Source: Acetobacteraceae bacterium
GTDB taxonomy: Bacteria > Pseudomonadota > Alphaproteobacteria > Acetobacterales > Acetobacteraceae
Direction: 5' to 3'
NCBI GenBank assembly: GCA_014377905.1
Contig: JACMOQ010000416.1
Coordinates: forward strand, 1-7,437
Length of the DNA: 7,437 bases
A program made the translations under genes and the position numbers. Numbering within the stretch: the stretch's first letter is position 1; each line of letters begins with the position of its first letter. This document shows positions 6,509 to 7,437 of this stretch, piece by piece. Under the pieces are notes generated by a model. That model was not told the DNA's origin. It saw only the letters and a program-made list of their open reading frames with translations, and searched no databases.

Positions 6509-7437
6509 ATGGACATCAATCTCCGCTGGACCCGTCGCCCCGAAGGCTCAACCTGGGGCGATTGGGGGCCGGATGACCAGCTTGGCCGGCTCAACCTGCT
6601 CACTCCGCAAAAGGTCCTGCAAGGCATTGCCGAGGTGAAGACCGGTCGCAATTTCTGCCTGTCGCTCCCGCTCGATTACCCCGGCGGCGCCGTGCTCAAC
6701 CCGCGCCGCCACCCGCCGGAACTGATGCCGACCCAGCGCGACGGCCGCGCGAACATGGCAGTGCCGTTGCGCTGCTACGACCCGACGGCGCTGGATGTGG
6801 TCTGCGATGATCGGGTACTGATGACGCTGCAATATTCGACGCAGTGGGACACCCTCGCCCATGTCGGACAAATGTTCGATGTCGATGGCGACGGAAAGGC
6901 CGAAGACGTGTTCTATAACGGTTACCGCGCCGGCACCGATATCGCCGGACCGGTGGTCTATAACGGCCTCACCGAAACCAAGAACACCGTCGCCACCGGC
7001 GCCCATAAGCTCGGGGTGGAAAACATGGCGGTGACCTGCGTGCAGGGCCGCGGGGTGATGATCGACCTGGAAGCCCATTTCGGCCGCTCCGGCAAAGTCG
7101 TTGGCTACGAAGAACTGATGATGGTGCTCGACAAAGACAAGGTTGCCGTCGAACAGGGCGATCTGGTGTGTTTGCGCACCGGGTTCGCGCAAATGCTGCT
7201 CGACATGAAAAAGCAGCCCGACGTGCCCAAGCTATTCGCCAGCACCTGCGCGCTCGATGGCCGCGATCAGCGCCTGCTCAACTGGATCACCGAAAGTGGC
7301 GCAGTGGCGTTGCTCGCCGATAATTACGGTGTTGAAAGCACGCCGGCCAAGCCCTGCATGGATGATTTCTGCGCCCAGTTGCCGCTGCACGCGCATTGCC
7401 TGTTCAAGCTGGGCTGTTACCTGGGCGAAATGTGGTA
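6509..7437 (+). CDS. Cyclase family protein (kynurenine formamidase-like hydrolase), C-terminus cut by window
   Basis: The frame is open for 309 complete codons to the window edge, and probably only a few tens of residues are missing. The opening (GSTWGDWGPDDQLGRLNLLTP, residues 13-33, and SLPLDYPGG, 52-60) is typical of a long bacterial subgroup of the cyclase family (PF04199), relatives of kynurenine formamidase and isatin hydrolase that hydrolyse amide or lactam bonds at a metal centre. The canonical HxGTHxDxPxH metal motif aligns with residues 108-118, QYSTQWDTLAH. Thus D114 and H118 are kept while both leading histidines are Gln (Q108, Q112). H294 or H296 and E307 are candidates for the remaining ligands. 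No signal peptide. The start has a strong AAGGAG six bases upstream, overlapping the previous stop. It likely acts in the same pathway as the dioxygenase; the substrate is unknown. Confidence 0.9.
   Translation, partial: MDINLRWTRRPEGSTWGDWGPDDQLGRLNLLTPQKVLQGIAEVKTGRNFCLSLPLDYPGGAVLNPRRHPPELMPTQRDGRANMAVPLRCYDPTALDVVCDDRVLMTLQYSTQWDTLAHVGQMFDVDGDGKAEDVFYNGYRAGTDIAGPVVYNGLTETKNTVATGAHKLGVENMAVTCVQGRGVMIDLEAHFGRSGKVVGYEELMMVLDKDKVAVEQGDLVCLRTGFAQMLLDMKKQPDVPKLFASTCALDGRDQRLLNWITESGAVALLADNYGVESTPAKPCMDDFCAQLPLHAHCLFKLGCYLGEMW

Noticed and set aside
5530..6651. 373-residue minus-strand open frame
   Set aside because: Antisense to the well-supported TauD/TfdA gene, with low-complexity shadow-type composition.
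6878..6913. EF-hand-like DVDGDGKAED loop in the cyclase-family protein
   Set aside because: It has D-x-D-x-DG, but position 12 is Phe rather than Glu/Asp and there is no helix-loop-helix context; it is likely just a surface loop of this subgroup.
6548..7192. 214-residue minus-strand open frame
   Set aside because: Antisense to the cyclase-family gene, which has strong family motifs and a good ribosome binding site.

Overview
This is a GC-rich window with strong G/C preference at third codon positions. The gene families (gluconate-dehydrogenase-type GMC flavoproteins, a TfdA-like dioxygenase, a peptide-type ABC binding protein) suggest a free-living alphaproteobacterium, possibly Rhodospirillales-like. 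That placement is an inference from gene content and style; no marker gene is present. I saw no RNA genes, insertion sequences or CRISPR arrays.

Layout: (1) 1-426, minus strand: the N-terminal part of an ABC transporter solute-binding protein (SBP_bac_5 family), running off the left edge. It starts at GTG and has no visible signal peptide. (2) 427-629: the divergent intergenic region. It holds dyad elements and, on the plus strand, what looks like the decayed 3' end of another GMC gene. (3) 630-2234 and 2249-3859: two tandem, clearly duplicated GMC oxidoreductases. Both keep the FAD motif, the catalytic His/Asn pair and a Cys-x5-Cys-x3-Cys motif spaced like the 3Fe-4S ligands of FAD-dependent glucose dehydrogenase. 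(4) 3871-4344: a small protein resembling gluconate 2-dehydrogenase subunit 3, without the usual Tat signal. (5) 4345-4435: a short gap, locally AT-rich. (6) 4436-5575: a class V PLP-dependent aminotransferase-fold enzyme (isopenicillin N epimerase-like). (7) 5614-6498: a TauD/TfdA Fe(II)/2-oxoglutarate dioxygenase. (8) 6509-7437+: a cyclase-family (kynurenine formamidase-like) hydrolase, cut by the right edge and lacking two of the canonical metal-binding histidines.

The six plus-strand genes are closely spaced (gaps 14, 11, 91, 38 and 10 bp), mostly with good Shine-Dalgarno sequences, so they probably form one operon or two overlapping units. Together they look like a catabolic island for an unidentified organic compound. 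Uptake would use the divergent ABC system, oxidation the dioxygenase and/or the flavin/Fe-S dehydrogenases, and bond cleavage the PLP enzyme and the amide or lactone-type hydrolase. The substrate cannot be read from the sequence. The least ordinary points are the duplicated Fe-S GMC dehydrogenases with a small subunit but no export signal, and the apparent relic of a third copy just upstream.
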